Numbered from the stretch's first letter, positions 17,801 through 25,427 are shown. The stretch: 41,725 nt of DNA from Prevotella sp. DNF00663 (GCF_001553265.1 NZ_KQ960646.1:1-41725), one strand, 5' to 3'. Notes: generated from the letters alone by a model not told the origin. A program made the numbers and translations.

Positions 17801-17968
17801 CTTATCAACAAGTTGGGCATAAGCAATGCCAAGGTATTCGTATCAGGCGAGAACCTTTTGACATTCGATCATCTTGAGGGTATCGACCCAGAGGCTCCTT
17901 ACGATGGCCGCGGTGCATTCTATTCTAACGTGAAGAAGATTTCTTTTGGACTGAAAGTTTCATTCTAA
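14879..17968 (+). CDS. SusC/RagA TonB-dependent transporter without STN domain (PUL 2)
   Basis: A 1029-residue outer-membrane TonB-dependent importer. The signal region (about 1-36) is followed directly by a carboxypeptidase-regulatory-like domain (about 52-130; ISGTITDVAGEPIVGASI), the SusC hallmark VVVGYGVQKK, a plug domain (ESVSVLKDAASAAIYGVQAANGVIVITTK) and a barrel ending in KKISFGLKVSF. There is no STN domain, so it should not signal to a FecR, unlike the transporter on the other strand at 9090-12530. Its substrate is unknown. The susD partner starts 8 nt after its stop. The gene has its own promoter at 14746-14777. Confidence 0.96.
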   Translation: MALKTKRNLSHFGKGCFAVNLAVGLFTLTPINVFATTNAATVTSVQQQKHQISGTITDVAGEPIVGASITQLNGGGIGTVTDIDGKFTINAAPGTVLKITYVGFSQQAITVKDGVKTYNIQLREDQQSLNEVVVVGYGVQKKANLTGSVTSINSEALASRPVTSVSSALAGTMSGVTAIQRSGEPGSQNGSITIRGKNSINAASPLVIVDGVPGSMDNIDPQDIESVSVLKDAASAAIYGVQAANGVIVITTKKGQNGQKTRVDYSGMVSFTSPTDHFKFLGAADYAMLYNEATLNENPGATIPFSKEDIQKFRDGSDPIGHPNTDWYKETFKSSAMETQHNMAISGGTQNTTYMGSLGYTYQNGMTHSRSYNRYNGRMNINSKLNNWLSIGLNASAYRGITKDAYKSAASLVQNVNRIPPTFPIYNEDGTYHYAGMDNPVALNGDQTGSMKSYKSQFFGTAYVEITPITGLSLKALYNIRHDNQDYRNFKKYYEYGQPGKMEKSGVREGEHNYYNWNWYTTQLLANYMKTFAKHHTVNTLLGYEQVDYNYRYTKASRQGGGSNDLHESLNTLDSDGQKNSDGGYDTGRRSYFGRVQYDYDSKYLFEFNMRADGSSIFAKENRWGYFPAVSAAWRLSEEQFVKNSAPWISNLKVRLGWGKTGNEELKAGDVYPAIPTYSYGTTVLGSALTTTTYESRYVNKNLKWATVTNYELGIEAGFLDNKFGFELDLYKKKTNDMLLKLPIQGVIGMEAPYQNAGSVENTGFDLNLFHNNRIGKDFRYSVNMNISYVRNKIVDMSGTEGPSSNNKIWYLEGQPIGAFYGYVADGFFNTEEELKAGPKRTGREKLGDIRYKDFNDDGKITAADRKVIGKNFPSWTGGLNLNLYYKDFDLMMLWQGAFDVDAYFTGEAAYAFFNSGKVLKRHLDRWTPDHHNASYPRITRNDQTNFAVSSFWLQDASYVRLKNITLGYSLPKNLINKLGISNAKVFVSGENLLTFDHLEGIDPEAPYDGRGAFYSNVKKISFGLKVSF

Positions 17969-17976
17969 CATAAAAC

Positions 17977-19656
17977 ATGATACACATGAAGACGAAAAAA
18001 ATATATATTGTAGGTGCGCTCCTTGTGCTTGGTTTAGCTTCGTGCACAGACTTGGATAGATCACCTATTGAACAGCTTTCAGATGCCAGCTACTGGAAAT
18101 CAAACGACGATGCAGTCAAAGCTGTTAACGATTTATACAATTGCGCTCCTGAATGGGACGGAGAAGCCATCATCGGTTTGACCGATGCAGCTATCAATTC
18201 AGACGATGCCGTACACGGAATCAAATGGTCTGAGGGTAACATATCAAAAGGTATATACGATCCACAAGACTTCGATTGGGCCGGAAACTATGGTACTATT
18301 CGCCAGACAAACATCATCTTGAAGTATGTTCCTACTGTAGCAAGCATGTCGGATACAGAAAAAGCACAGGCTATGGCGCAAGCTAGATTCTTCCGTGCTT
18401 ATCAATATTTCCAGTTGATTCGCCAGTTTGGTGACGTTCCTTACACAGAATCGCCCCTCACTTTGGAAGAACAAAAAGACGTAAAGCGTGCACCAAAGGC
18501 TGAAGTTTACAAGCATATCCTTGAAGATTTCGACTATGCTGCAACCAATCTTCCCAAAACATGGGACGGAGCTGACGATGCTCGTATCACCAAGGGTGGT
18601 GCTTTGGCCATGAAAGCTCGTGCAGCTTTGAGCCAAAACGACTGGAAAATAGCTCGCGATGCAGCCAAGGCCGTAATGGATTTGGGCGTATACGAACTCT
18701 ACGATCAGGGCAATACTGGTAAATATAAGGAATTGTTCTGGACCGCAACTGATAATGGTTGTAAAGAAACTGTCATTAAAAAGCAATTCATTGCATACAA
18801 AAACGACTGGTATCTCATTGGTTGGGAAGCATTCCCAACGATCGGTTGGGGTGGTTTGAACCCCACACAGAGCTTGGTTGACGCTTTCGAAGACAAAGAC
18901 GGAGCTCCGATTGCGAAGTCAAGCACTTACGATCCGACCAAACCTTTCGAGAATCGTGACCCTCGTTTAGAGACTGTTGTATTGCATGATGGCGAATCCA
19001 TGTACGGTGCTACGGTGAAAGTTGCTCCTTTAAAGTCTTGCGCTCCTACCGGCATCGGTACACATGGCGACGCAACTGCGACCGGCTATAACCAGCAGAA
19101 GTGGCTTGATCCGACCGTAGATCCTAAGACCGACGGTTGGCATATGGACATGGACTACAAGATTTTGCGCTATGCTGAGGTGCTATTGACCTATGCCGAG
19201 GCTCAGAACGAGCTGCAACCGCTCGACCAGTCAGCCTTCGATGCAGTCAACAAAGTACGTGCTCGCGTTGGAATGCCGGCTCTCCAGAAGACCGATTCTA
19301 GCAAGCCTACCTACTGTGGAACACAAGATGAGCTTCGCAAGCGCATTTGGAATGAGTGGCGTGTAGAGTTTGCTTTGGAGGGTGGACACCGTCAATGGGA
19401 CATCCGTCGTTGGGGTATTGCCAAGCAAGTATTGAATGCTCCGTTCTATGGATTGACTTATAAGCTTGTCGATTCTAAGGACGCTGATGCTAAAGATGGT
19501 GGTAAGATCTGCATACTTTACTCTCAAGACAAGGACGCAAAACGCGTAGAAGTGAGAAAAGGACACTACGAAGACCACAACATCTTGTATCCTATACCAC
19601 AGAAGGAAATCGATTTGAACCCGAACTTGACACAGAATGCGGGCTATTCTAAATAA
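17977..19656 (+). CDS. SusD/RagB-family lipoprotein (PUL 2)
   Basis: A 559-residue glycan-binding lipoprotein partnered with the preceding SusC. The lipobox LGLASC is followed by TDLDRSPIEQLSDASYW, a common SusD start. AQARFFRAYQYFQLIRQFGDVPY marks the helical core, and YAEVLLTYAEAQNEL, RKRIWNEWRVEFALEGGHRQWDIRRWG and ILYPIPQKEIDLNPNLTQNAGY are the C-terminal signatures. The ATG at 17977 (MIH) and the one at 17986 (MKTKK) are both possible; the second gives a cleaner signal peptide. No glycoside hydrolase gene follows directly, which is unusual for a PUL; a DUF6057-like gene comes next after a stem-loop. Confidence 0.95.
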   Translation: MIHMKTKKIYIVGALLVLGLASCTDLDRSPIEQLSDASYWKSNDDAVKAVNDLYNCAPEWDGEAIIGLTDAAINSDDAVHGIKWSEGNISKGIYDPQDFDWAGNYGTIRQTNIILKYVPTVASMSDTEKAQAMAQARFFRAYQYFQLIRQFGDVPYTESPLTLEEQKDVKRAPKAEVYKHILEDFDYAATNLPKTWDGADDARITKGGALAMKARAALSQNDWKIARDAAKAVMDLGVYELYDQGNTGKYKELFWTATDNGCKETVIKKQFIAYKNDWYLIGWEAFPTIGWGGLNPTQSLVDAFEDKDGAPIAKSSTYDPTKPFENRDPRLETVVLHDGESMYGATVKVAPLKSCAPTGIGTHGDATATGYNQQKWLDPTVDPKTDGWHMDMDYKILRYAEVLLTYAEAQNELQPLDQSAFDAVNKVRARVGMPALQKTDSSKPTYCGTQDELRKRIWNEWRVEFALEGGHRQWDIRRWGIAKQVLNAPFYGLTYKLVDSKDADAKDGGKICILYSQDKDAKRVEVRKGHYEDHNILYPIPQKEIDLNPNLTQNAGYSK

Positions 19657-19683
19657 CGATTCTAACGTATAATATCTATATAA

Positions 19684-19721
19684 GTGACGGCAGGAAGTCT
19701 CCAAAAGGCTCCTACCGTCAC
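19684..19721 (+). terminator. Stem-loop after susD of PUL 2
   Basis: GTGACGGCAGGAAG at the left pairs with CTCCTACCGTCAC at the right across a short loop containing CCAAAAGG. It is followed by TTTCTC, a weak U-tract. It lies 15 nt before the DUF6057-like gene, so partial read-through is needed if that gene has no promoter of its own. Confidence 0.6.
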
Positions 19722-19735
19722 TTTCTCATCAAATC

Positions 19736-21256
19736 ATGTTGCTTATGAAACGTCTTCATTATGTAGTGATGCTGATATTGTTCATCATCTTTTATTATGT
19801 TTATCAACATACGTTGGCCGACGTACTGTGCTACCATGAGCAACATCATCTATTCCTTTACACGGCCAACTACTTCAACCATGCCCTTGCAAGCCATGGT
19901 TTTATCTCTTATCTGACAGACTTTGTCATCCAATTCTTTTATTATCCGTGGCTGGGCACACTGGTTATGGCAACGATCTTAACCGCTATTTATGCCCTCA
20001 CCGAGCGTATTCTCACACTCATCGCACCACGGTTAACTCTTTTACAGCTATCGGTTATCCCCTCGATACTGCTCCTTATCTATTCCGAAACCACCTCACA
20101 CAATCTCGATCTCATCATTTTGACCTTCCTAATATTGTGTGCTATCTGTCCCATCTTACAGATAACGCAGTGGATTCGCCCCATTTTCCCCATCTATCGC
20201 GCCCCGCTTCCCAGCAAAAGAATATGGTTGTTGTTACCAGTCGGCTGCTTGATGGGCTTTTCAATCATAGCATATACCACCTTTGTACGCCAATATAACC
20301 CCAAAGAAGGAATCATGCTCAAGACCGAACACTACGCCCAGAAAGGTGAATGGGAGAAGGTCTTGGACTACAGCAACCGCTATCTACAACAAGGAAAGAA
20401 CAATCAATTCTTCTCGTACTTCCGCAATATGGCTCTTTATCATCTAGGTTTGCTACCCCAACATCTCTTCGACTATCCCCCGATTGGCGGAGTCAAAGAG
20501 CTATATTTGCCTTGGAGCAGCAACGGTAGAGAAAGCGAATACGGCCATTATCTATACGAACAACTCGGATATTTGAACGAAGCACAACGCTGGGAGTTCG
20601 AGTCGATGGTGGTATGGGGTGAAACTGCCCCCCATCTTCGCAATCTTGCACGCTATAATATCGCCATAGGCCGACCACGAGTTGCCCAAATGTTTATCAA
20701 CAAATTGGCTCAATCACTCTTCTATCACGACGAAGCACGGCAATTAGAAGCACTCCGTGACGGTGGCGTCGTGCCCGGTTTGCACAATGCTTTGAAGCAT
20801 GTAACCGACCATCCAGCTCGCTTCTCCAACGTATTAAACATAGGTCCGGAACTGGAATATCTGCTCCAACATGATCCCAAGAACCGTATGGCTTTCGAAT
20901 ATCTCATGTGTCAGCTGCTATTAAGCAATCATGTGGTACGTTTTGCCGAAGATTTGAAGTTGATGAAGAACTTCTCTTATCCCGCCATGCCACCTATCTT
21001 CGAAGAAGCCTTGATGGTTTACAAGACCGGAGTCGACGATGCAACCTTCGCAAAGGTGGGCTACGACGTATCCATGGAGACTCAACAGCGCTTCGGACGG
21101 TTCTACCAACTCGTTCAGCAACGCGACATGGCATCGCTACAAAGCGAGTTCAGTCATACTTATTGGTTCTATTTGCAATTCATCAGTCCTTATGGCAGCT
21201 CCGTCATCCAAGACAAAGGGCAGACTACAGAGTTGAAAGGAGTCAAACAATTATAA
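19736..21256 (+). CDS. Polytopic membrane protein, DUF6057-like
   Basis: A 506-residue protein of unknown function that resembles the Bacteroidales DUF6057 family. About five membrane helices fill the first third: about 6-22, 65-90, 100-116, 124-144 and 165-185. The remaining 320 residues look soluble and helical, with TPR-like pieces (EHYAQKGEWEKVLDYSNRYL; LARYNIAIGRPRVAQMFINKL). Either ATG 19736 or 19745 may be the start. The stop is 2 nt before the next gene, so the two are translationally close and surely co-transcribed. The arrangement suggests an inner-membrane protein with a large extracytoplasmic or cytoplasmic helical domain. No catalytic motif is visible and I assign no function. 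Confidence 0.75.
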   Translation: MLLMKRLHYVVMLILFIIFYYVYQHTLADVLCYHEQHHLFLYTANYFNHALASHGFISYLTDFVIQFFYYPWLGTLVMATILTAIYALTERILTLIAPRLTLLQLSVIPSILLLIYSETTSHNLDLIILTFLILCAICPILQITQWIRPIFPIYRAPLPSKRIWLLLPVGCLMGFSIIAYTTFVRQYNPKEGIMLKTEHYAQKGEWEKVLDYSNRYLQQGKNNQFFSYFRNMALYHLGLLPQHLFDYPPIGGVKELYLPWSSNGRESEYGHYLYEQLGYLNEAQRWEFESMVVWGETAPHLRNLARYNIAIGRPRVAQMFINKLAQSLFYHDEARQLEALRDGGVVPGLHNALKHVTDHPARFSNVLNIGPELEYLLQHDPKNRMAFEYLMCQLLLSNHVVRFAEDLKLMKNFSYPAMPPIFEEALMVYKTGVDDATFAKVGYDVSMETQQRFGRFYQLVQQRDMASLQSEFSHTYWFYLQFISPYGSSVIQDKGQTTELKGVKQL

Positions 21257-21258
21257 TC

Positions 21259-22719
21259 ATGAAACATCTCACATCCATCATATCGCTGGCCCTGCTATTC
21301 TTTTCGGCCTGCACATCTTATCATCAACCCGATGCCGTATCAAACGAAAAGCCGGCCATCTATCCCGATTATACCGACATAACCATGCCGGTAAACATCG
21401 CTCCCATGAACTTTGAGATTCAAAAGAAAGGCGATGCTTACCAAACGGAGATTGGCATTGTGGGGCAAGAGGCTGCCATCTTGGTGCAAGACGACAAACC
21501 TACAGTCGACATTCCATTAGACGATTGGAAGGAACTTTTGGTACAAGCAGCCGGCAAACAAGTCTATTTCCGCATCAGCATAGAACAACAAGGCAAATGG
21601 ACTCGCTACCGCGACCTCATCAACACGGTATCTACCGATTCCATCGACAGTTATTTGGTCTACCGACTGCTCTACCCCGGCTACGAACTTTGGAACGAAA
21701 TGGGTATCTATCAACGCGACTTGACTAGCTTCGAGCAGTCTGCCGTCATGGAAAACTCAAACTTCGACCACCAATGTATCAACTGTCATTCCTTCAGTCA
21801 GCATTCATCCGACAATATGATGGTACATATCCGAGGCAAACAGGGAGGCACAATTATCTACCACAACGGCCATATCGAGAAAATAGAACCGAAGCCCGAA
21901 GGCTTCAAACGCGGTGCCACCTACCCTGCTTGGCATCCTCATGGCCGATACATAGCATTCTCTTCCAACGAGATACAACAGTTCTTCCACTCGGCAGGAA
22001 CAAAGCCTATAGAAGTTTCAGACCTTGCTGCCGACCTCATGGTATACGATGTTGAGAAGCATCAGACATTCACCGACTCCATCGTTTACAACGATACCTA
22101 CTACGAAACATTCCCATTTTGGGCTCCCGATGGCAAGACCTTGTACTTTTGCAGAGCCAAAGCCATGGATCAACACCACCGTCTCGACAGCATTCGCTAC
22201 GACCTTTGCAGCGTCCGATTCAACGAGCAGACAGGTCATTTAGACTCCTTGAAAATTATTTTCCCAGCTTCCGAGCACGGCAAGTCGGTCTCGTTCCCCG
22301 TGGTATCACCCGACGGTCGCTATCTCATGTTCACCCTCTCGGCCTATGGCAACTTCTCCATTTGGCATCCGGAGAGCGACCTTTGGTTACTCGATATGAC
22401 TACCGGAGCAGTACGTGCACTCTCCGAGGTCAACAGCAACAACGTAGATAGTTGGCATTGTTGGTCGTCTAACGGCCGATGGTTCACCTTCAGTAGCAAG
22501 CGCGGCGACGGTTTGTGGACGCGTCCCTACTTCGCTCACTTCGACTCGAAGACCGGTCGGGCAACCAAGCCATTCGTTCTACCGCAGCGCGACCCACGCT
22601 ATTACGCATCGTTCATGTACACCTACAACCGCCCGGAGCTCATTCAAACGAAAATAGACTACGGTAAAATGATGGAGAAAGCAGTAGCTGGCGAAGCCAT
22701 ACAAGCCGAACAACGGTAG
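21259..22719 (+). CDS. TolB-like beta-propeller lipoprotein with a CxxCH heme-type motif
   Basis: The start is set at the ATG 21259 because it gives a clean lipoprotein signal with lipobox FFSAC (Cys18); the frame is open further upstream, but that part is inside the DUF6057-like gene. The product has 486 residues. Residues 173-177 are CINCH, a c-type heme attachment motif, in HQCINCHSFSQ. From about 200 on, PD40/TolB-type propeller blades repeat (GATYPAWHPHGRYIAFSSN; FPFWAPDGKTLYF; FPVVSPDGRYLMFT; WHCWSSNGRWFTFSS). A lipoprotein with a heme site next to a propeller would sit in the periplasm or on the outer membrane. The gene follows the DUF6057-like gene after 2 nt, so the two probably act together. 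The function is unknown. Confidence 0.82.
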   Translation: MKHLTSIISLALLFFSACTSYHQPDAVSNEKPAIYPDYTDITMPVNIAPMNFEIQKKGDAYQTEIGIVGQEAAILVQDDKPTVDIPLDDWKELLVQAAGKQVYFRISIEQQGKWTRYRDLINTVSTDSIDSYLVYRLLYPGYELWNEMGIYQRDLTSFEQSAVMENSNFDHQCINCHSFSQHSSDNMMVHIRGKQGGTIIYHNGHIEKIEPKPEGFKRGATYPAWHPHGRYIAFSSNEIQQFFHSAGTKPIEVSDLAADLMVYDVEKHQTFTDSIVYNDTYYETFPFWAPDGKTLYFCRAKAMDQHHRLDSIRYDLCSVRFNEQTGHLDSLKIIFPASEHGKSVSFPVVSPDGRYLMFTLSAYGNFSIWHPESDLWLLDMTTGAVRALSEVNSNNVDSWHCWSSNGRWFTFSSKRGDGLWTRPYFAHFDSKTGRATKPFVLPQRDPRYYASFMYTYNRPELIQTKIDYGKMMEKAVAGEAIQAEQR

Positions 22720-22758
22720 TTTTTAGTCCATCAAGTCTGTTTTTTTAATTTTTAGTTG

Positions 22759-22766
22759 TTACTTTG
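22759..22766 (+). promoter_or_regulatory. Candidate -7 element in a duplicated leader, upstream copy
   Basis: TTACTTTG approximates the -7 consensus. It runs into TTTGCAAAGTAAAATAAAGAG (22763-22783), which is repeated with one difference at 22918-22937, 154 nt downstream. The second copy lies just before the serine acetyltransferase start. Confidence 0.3.
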
Positions 22767-22796
22767 CAAAGTAAAATAAAGAGATAGGAGTTTCGC

Positions 22797-22928
22797 ATGG
22801 ATGCTCTACTCCGGAGTTATCGGGAGTTAAAAGGAGTTAGGAGGAGTTATCAGACAAATGTCCGTTATATTCCGTTTACTCCCGGTATCTCCTGCTTACT
22901 TCTATCTATACATAGACTTGCAACGTAA
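22797..22928 (+). CDS. Possible 43-residue small ORF ahead of serine acetyltransferase
   Basis: An ATG at 22797 preceded by AGGAG (22786-22790) opens a 43-codon frame (MDALLRSYRELKGVRRSYQ at its start) ending in TAA at 22926-22928, 18 nt before the serine acetyltransferase ATG. Most of it is built on the decamer GGAGTTA repeats, and I recognise no family, so it may be chance. If translated it could serve as a leader peptide. Confidence 0.15.
   Translation: MDALLRSYRELKGVRRSYQTNVRYIPFTPGISCLLLSIHRLAT
22813..22849 (+). repeat. Four GGAGTTA units phased at exactly 10 bp
   Basis: GGAGTTA occurs at 22813, 22823, 22833 and 22843, each 10 nt after the last, so all four lie on one face of the DNA helix. 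The three linker bases vary. A degenerate inverted copy of the array is at 5332-5362. It lies between the two leader copies upstream of serine acetyltransferase. Confidence 0.7.
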
Positions 22929-22946
22929 AATAAAGAGTTATAAAAG

Positions 22947-23852
22947 ATGACACTAGACGAGGTTTTCCAAAAGAATGTGAAGTTGTTGACACAAGTTTCC
23001 GACGACGAACAGCAGATGTTACCTGCCAAAGAAGTACTGTTGCCGTCGGTAGATGCCGTTCGCGAGATAATAACATTGGTCAAGAAGATTGTCTTCCCCG
23101 GCTTCTTCGACAAGCGACAGAGCGATGACAATCTCCGCTCATACCACATTGGTGTCAACATGGAACAATTGGTAAAGCTGCTGCGTAAACAGATAGCTCT
23201 CGCACTACAGTACGATGACTGTTGCGACGACAACTGCCTGTCCATGCGTTCCAAGCAGTTAGCCTACCATTTCATCGACCATCTGCCCCAAATCAAGCAC
23301 ATGCTCTACACCGATGTCAAAGCTATCTATGCCAACGACCCGGCTGTCAACACCTATAGCGAAGTCATTTTCTGTTACCCAGTCATCGAAGCCATGGTGC
23401 ATTATCGCGTGGCTCACGACCTATTACGAATGGGGGTACCCGTCATTCCGCGCATCATGGCCGAGCAAGCCCATGCAGCTACCGGCATCGACATCCATCC
23501 CGGAGCCCAGATTGGAGAGTATTTCTCCATCGACCACGGTACAGGTGTGGTCATCGGAGCAACTTGTATCATCGGCAACCACGTCATGTTGTATCAAGGT
23601 GTAACGCTTGGTTCTAAGAATTTTAAACTCGATGGCAAAGGCTTTTCGCAGCATGTAGACACACCACGCCATCCCATTTTGGAAGACAACGTGACCATTT
23701 ACTCTAATTCCACCTTATTAGGGCACATCACGATTGGCCACGATACCATCATCGGTGGTAACATTTGGGTGACCAATAGTGTGCCTCCCCACTCCAAACT
23801 ATTGCAGAGTAAGGCACTCGACGTGTCATTCTCAGACGGATTGGGAATTTAG
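22947..23852 (+). CDS. cysE: Serine O-acetyltransferase
   Basis: A 301-residue enzyme making O-acetylserine from serine and acetyl-CoA, the first step of cysteine synthesis. The N-terminal helical domain (about 1-165) includes YPVIEAMVHYRVAHDLL, and the left-handed beta-helix (about 175-290) contains GIDIHPGAQIGEYFSIDHGTG with the catalytic Asp196-His197. The second active-site histidine is His242 in DTPRHPI. The length and the extended N-terminus fit the Bacteroidales/EpsC-like form. The gene stands alone with a leader that is duplicated (22763-22783 and 22918-22937). The cysteine synthase gene is not in the window. Confidence 0.93.
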   Translation: MTLDEVFQKNVKLLTQVSDDEQQMLPAKEVLLPSVDAVREIITLVKKIVFPGFFDKRQSDDNLRSYHIGVNMEQLVKLLRKQIALALQYDDCCDDNCLSMRSKQLAYHFIDHLPQIKHMLYTDVKAIYANDPAVNTYSEVIFCYPVIEAMVHYRVAHDLLRMGVPVIPRIMAEQAHAATGIDIHPGAQIGEYFSIDHGTGVVIGATCIIGNHVMLYQGVTLGSKNFKLDGKGFSQHVDTPRHPILEDNVTIYSNSTLLGHITIGHDTIIGGNIWVTNSVPPHSKLLQSKALDVSFSDGLGI

Positions 23853-23872
23853 AATGCGCGGAGAATAAAATA

Positions 23873-24150
23873 GGTTCATCCGACAAATCGTATGATATTG
23901 CCATTGCTGATAGTCCGGAGGACTACCCTTTTTCATAGCCGTGGCTCTTTAAGCCTACGGTAGTGTGCGAAAGAGAGTATCCAGTCTGAAAGACTGCCCA
24001 ACAATCTTATAACCGAAAGGGGGAGTCTGTCAGACTCAAATACCTTTATTCTTGTTTCCGTAGGTTTCCGCTTCGCTCCAACACTACGGCTATTAATAGG
24101 GCTGCCCTTCGGGCAGTCATTGCCGGTTCACTCGATTCCTCGGATGAACC
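23873..24150. repeat. 278-bp dyad element with 11-bp inverted ends and nested hairpins
   Basis: The element is bounded by GGTTCATCCGA (23873-23883) and its exact complement (24140-24150). The two halves align as a long imperfect inverted repeat: AATCG, a short hairpin, ATAGCCGT and CCTACGG occur in the same order from each end. Nested hairpins include TAGTCC-GGA-GGACTA, CAGTCT-GAA-AGACTG, GAGTCTG-T-CAGACTC and GCTGCCC-TTC-GGGCAGT. No open reading frame of note is inside. It looks like a MITE- or REP-type mobile repeat, or a structured RNA; it fills nearly all the space between serine acetyltransferase and the calycin-like gene. Confidence 0.75.
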
Positions 24151-24182
24151 ATAAAATAACTATTGAGAGAATCAGAGATACG

Positions 24183-24216
24183 AAAACGAGGGAAACCAAT
24201 CGGTTTCCCTCGTTTT
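24183..24216. terminator. Bidirectional terminator
   Basis: A perfect 15-bp stem (AAAACGAGGGAAACC at 24183-24197 with 24202-24216) and a 4-nt loop. Both ends carry A/T tracts so it works in both directions. It lies one base after the stop of the calycin-like gene on minus. Confidence 0.85.
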
Positions 24217-24217
24217 A

Positions 24218-24805
24218 TTACGGCTTCAACACCTTCTTACCATTGATGATATAGACACCACGCTTCGTGGGGTTTACAACCCTACTGCCGTTGATGTGGT
24301 AATACACATCTGCTTTCTTATTACCACCTTGTATCGTTGTAATACTTGTTGCCACTTTTTTGCCAACGAATTTAGTATGTACATCTTTCCCCTGTGAAAT
24401 CTTTAAGCCCACAGTCAATTCGTCTCCTTTTACCCCATTCGTCTCTCCTTCGAGCGATAAAGTTAGGTTTGCATCAAGTTTCTGTCCTCTTCTTGTAACT
24501 GTCGTATAGCAAGGAACTCCTTCCAACTTACCAAAAACGAAACCACTTGCACTTTGAGTAACTGGAACTTTATCAAGTGTAATATCCCCATAGGGACTTC
24601 CTCCTACTTCATAGCTCTTGAGTACCAACTTGATAGTACCCTCACTCGCACCCTTAGAAATAACGTAATTCACCTTCTTTGGCAATGGAGAAACGTCTAG
24701 TTCTATCTTTCCAGTATACTCTCCAAAAATAGGTGACACATCAATTTGGGCACTGCAAATCAATGAAATGTAGAATGCCAGCGCACAAAGTAAAGTTCTT
24801 TTCAT
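24218..24805 (-). CDS. Secreted calycin-like protein with a C-terminal sorting-like tail
   Basis: A 195-residue secreted protein of unknown role. A signal peptide covers about 1-19 (cleavage near CSA-QIDV). The middle (about 25-135) is a small beta-barrel that resembles Bacteroidales calycin-like domains (GEYTGKIELDVSPLPKKVNYVI; GVKGDELTVGLKI). The end, YYHINGSRVVNPTKRGVYII then NGKKVLKP, is the short tail common to many secreted Bacteroidales and Prevotella proteins and related in style to type IX secretion sorting tails; whether it sorts the protein here is unknown. It stands alone between the dyad element and a repeat, and the terminator is right at its end. Confidence 0.7.
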   Translation of the reverse strand: MKRTLLCALAFYISLICSAQIDVSPIFGEYTGKIELDVSPLPKKVNYVISKGASEGTIKLVLKSYEVGGSPYGDITLDKVPVTQSASGFVFGKLEGVPCYTTVTRRGQKLDANLTLSLEGETNGVKGDELTVGLKISQGKDVHTKFVGKKVATSITTIQGGNKKADVYYHINGSRVVNPTKRGVYIINGKKVLKP

Positions 24806-24956
24806 ACTGAATTTGAGTTAGTTAATAGCGCAAAGATACAGAAAAAGAAATCAATCAAATATTTTTTAGGACAAAATATTATGACATACAAGTTTAACAA
24901 CTTATCATTCCTAGCTCATAACTCCTCACTTTTCATTCCTAACTCAAAACTCATAG

Positions 24957-25090
24957 CCTCAAGAACTCACAAACTCAAATAACTGCAACGAGCATTCAGC
25001 ATTGCTGCATGGACTTCCCAAGAACGCTGAAAAGGCTAGGCAGCAAGATTGTCAAGCCGCTGCAGCAGTTTTAGTTTATGAGTTTTGAGG
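24957..25090. repeat. Palindromic dispersed repeat, copy B
   Basis: Outer arms 24957-24989 and 25062-25090 pair imperfectly (CCTCAAGAACTCACAAACTC against the complement of GAGTTTATGAG-type sequence). The core GCTGAAAAGGCTAGGCAGC (from 25026) matches the core of copy A at most positions, and copy A has the same plan. It lies alone between the calycin-like gene and the phosphatase. Confidence 0.7.
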
Positions 25091-25099
25091 TTTATAAGC

Positions 25100-25427
25100 C
25101 TATGAATTGCGTTGCAAATTTGTAAGTTTATAAATTCATGGATTATGAAACCATGGAATAAAAGTATTATATCGGCAATAAACACGGGCTATATGAAGAA
25201 GAGAAAAAATCCTCATCGCAAGACGATACGTATGGAAAAATGGCGAGATTACACATTTTTTCATATGAATAACGTGGGATTTCGCCACTTTTTGGTACTT
25301 ATACTTGTTTTTAACATAATTCCATATTGTTTCATATCTTCGCATATCTTACAATAAAATAGATAGACTAGTGAACTATTTCTAGTACGCCAAGCTGCCA
25401 AAAAGAGGTGATTCCAGAACTTTTTTG
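25100..25427. other. AT-rich intergenic stretch
   Basis: No supported gene. Short open frames on both strands exist but begin with weak start codons and match nothing I know. The stretch holds only short palindromes, such as an ACTAGT...ACTAGT-like pair near 25370-25387. Confidence 0.4.

Noticed and set aside
20908..21258. Upstream extension of the CxxCH propeller frame
   Set aside because: It lies in another frame of the DUF6057-like gene; the lipoprotein signal begins at 21259.
22813..22849. CRISPR array
   Set aside because: The repeat unit is 7 nt in a 10-nt period, with no 20-40 nt spacers and no cas gene nearby.
24120..24150. tRNA T-arm-like sequence GGTTCACTCGATTCC
   Set aside because: No acceptor, anticodon or D arms can be built around it; it is the right end of the dyad element.
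25112..25357. 81-residue plus-strand frame and overlapping minus-strand frame
   Set aside because: Weak start codon, low-complexity AT-rich composition, no family resemblance, and both strands open by chance.
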